Assembly (NCBI GenBank): GCA_046346965.1
Contig: JAXMHB010000002.1
Coordinates: 310,001-374,000, forward strand
DNA length: 64,000 nt
Source: JAXMHB01 sp046346965
GTDB lineage: Bacteria > Pseudomonadota > Gammaproteobacteria > Xanthomonadales > SZUA-5
Reading direction: 5' to 3'
The number at the start of each line of letters is the position of its first letter. Position 1 is the stretch's first letter. Shown here piece by piece: positions 63,407-64,000 of this stretch. The position numbers and the translations under genes are program-made. The notes beneath the pieces were generated by a model. The model was not told the DNA's origin, made no database searches, and saw only the letters and a program-made list of their open reading frames with translations.

Positions 63407-64000
63407 ATGCCGCAGTTCGTCTTACGCGCACAGGTTGTGATGCCGTCCATTCTTGCCCGCACACTGATGGCGGCGATGCTTGCCCTGTGCTGGTCACTGG
63501 CATCCGCAGCGACCTTCATTGTCAGCAATGCCAGCGATCCCGGCGCGGCCAGCTGCACGCCGGGCGCGTGTTCGCTGCGGGCCGCTGTACTGGCGGCCAA
63601 TGCGGCCGCTGGCGCCGATGTGATCGCTTTCGACATCCCGGGTAGCGGGGTGCACCGGATCGATCTGACGAGCGCTTTGCCGGCGTTGGAGCCGCCGTTG
63701 ACCATCGATGGCTACACCCAGGGAGGGTCCGCGCCCAATACCCTCGCAGCCAGTGTCGGCGGCAACAATGCACAGATCCGCATCCACCTCTCGGGCAGCG
63801 CGGGCGGCGTATCGGTGGGATTGGGGGCGTTCGGCGGGCCGATTCTGGTGCGTGGCCTGGCCATCAGCGGCTTTAGCTCCAGCATCCTCGATCTCACGGC
63901 GTCGTCCGCCAGTACCGAGGAGTACACGATCGAAGGCTGCTTTCTGGGGCTGGCGCCCGACGGCAGCCTGGGTAGCCCGATCCCGCTGGATGCCATACGC
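63407..64000 (+). CDS. Secreted CSLREA/right-handed beta-helix protein, 3' end outside window
   Basis: The first 198 residues of a longer protein. GGGGAG (63393-63398) lies 8 bases before the ATG; an ATG at 63440 is a second choice. The signal peptide ends ASAA. ATFIVSNASDPGAASCTPGACSLRAAVLAAN is a CSLREA-type N-terminal motif region, split here by the usual Cys pair, and the following DVIAFDIPGSGVHRIDL and LTIDGYTQGG are beta-helix rungs. Likely an extracellular polymer-binding or adhesive protein. Oriented away from the kinase gene. Confidence 0.82.
   Translation, partial: MPQFVLRAQVVMPSILARTLMAAMLALCWSLASAATFIVSNASDPGAASCTPGACSLRAAVLAANAAAGADVIAFDIPGSGVHRIDLTSALPALEPPLTIDGYTQGGSAPNTLAASVGGNNAQIRIHLSGSAGGVSVGLGAFGGPILVRGLAISGFSSSILDLTASSASTEEYTIEGCFLGLAPDGSLGSPIPLDAIR

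Overview
The window is high-GC DNA that looks chromosomal and most likely comes from a gammaproteobacterium of the Lysobacterales (Xanthomonadales). The basis is the gene content: a three-gene putative modified-peptide cassette known mainly from Xanthomonas/Lysobacter-type genomes, ftsEX next to rpoH, secB-gpsA, a SURF1-ctaA-ctaB cluster, delta-60-repeat and CSLREA secreted proteins, and secreted proteins ending in an F-x-(D/N)-G-F-E tail. No rRNA or tRNA gene was recognised. Most genes from 1 to 44.3 kb and from 56.2 kb to the end are intact, densely packed and often overlap by ATGA/GTGA.

Layout. 1-2.8 kb: two tandemly duplicated secreted Cys-containing proteins and a periplasmic parvulin-type isomerase. 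2.8-9.2 kb: a polysaccharide export and modification operon (Wzm/Wzt-type ABC transporter, two family-2 glycosyltransferases, a methyltransferase and a large protein of unknown function). 9.3-13.6 kb: the RiPP-like cassette, made of a membrane cyclase/TPR protein, an 82-residue precursor on the opposite strand, and a SagB-related flavin dehydrogenase whose 3' end overlaps ftsE. 13.5-19.5 kb: ftsE, ftsX, a two-receiver response regulator, ung, rpoH (behind a perfect CIRCE operator), secB and gpsA. 19.6-23.1 kb: cytochrome oxidase/heme A assembly genes without the oxidase subunits. 23.4-29.1 kb: fatty-acid oxidation genes with a QsdR-type regulator. 29.2-33.0 kb: an AAA ATPase and an AbgT transporter. 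33.2-44.3 kb: large secreted or surface proteins (HExxH/VWA mosaic, VIT-VWA protein, a possible clan-CD-type peptidase, a delta-60 repeat protein) and an AI-2E-family membrane protein.

44.3-56.2 kb is an accessory block in which almost every gene is frameshifted, often several times within 100-400 bases, while the protein sequence continues in another frame. It holds a toxin-antitoxin pair, a small membrane protein, a type IIG restriction-modification gene split by a palindromic-repeat/DUF559-nuclease insertion, an intact conserved protein of unknown function, a 22-bp tandem-repeat array interrupted by an IS256-family element, and a secreted PHP-type (CehA/McbA) hydrolase. Either this is a graveyard of decaying genes or the local sequence carries many indel errors; the pattern fits the second at least as well.

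56.7-64 kb: two Ser/Thr kinases with C-terminal repeat regions flank a small cytoplasmic protein, and a secreted beta-helix (CSLREA) protein runs off the right edge. The strongest candidates for something new are the RiPP cassette, the repeat-flanked DUF559 insertion in the restriction gene, the 22-bp array, and the recurrent purine/pyrimidine intergenic elements.
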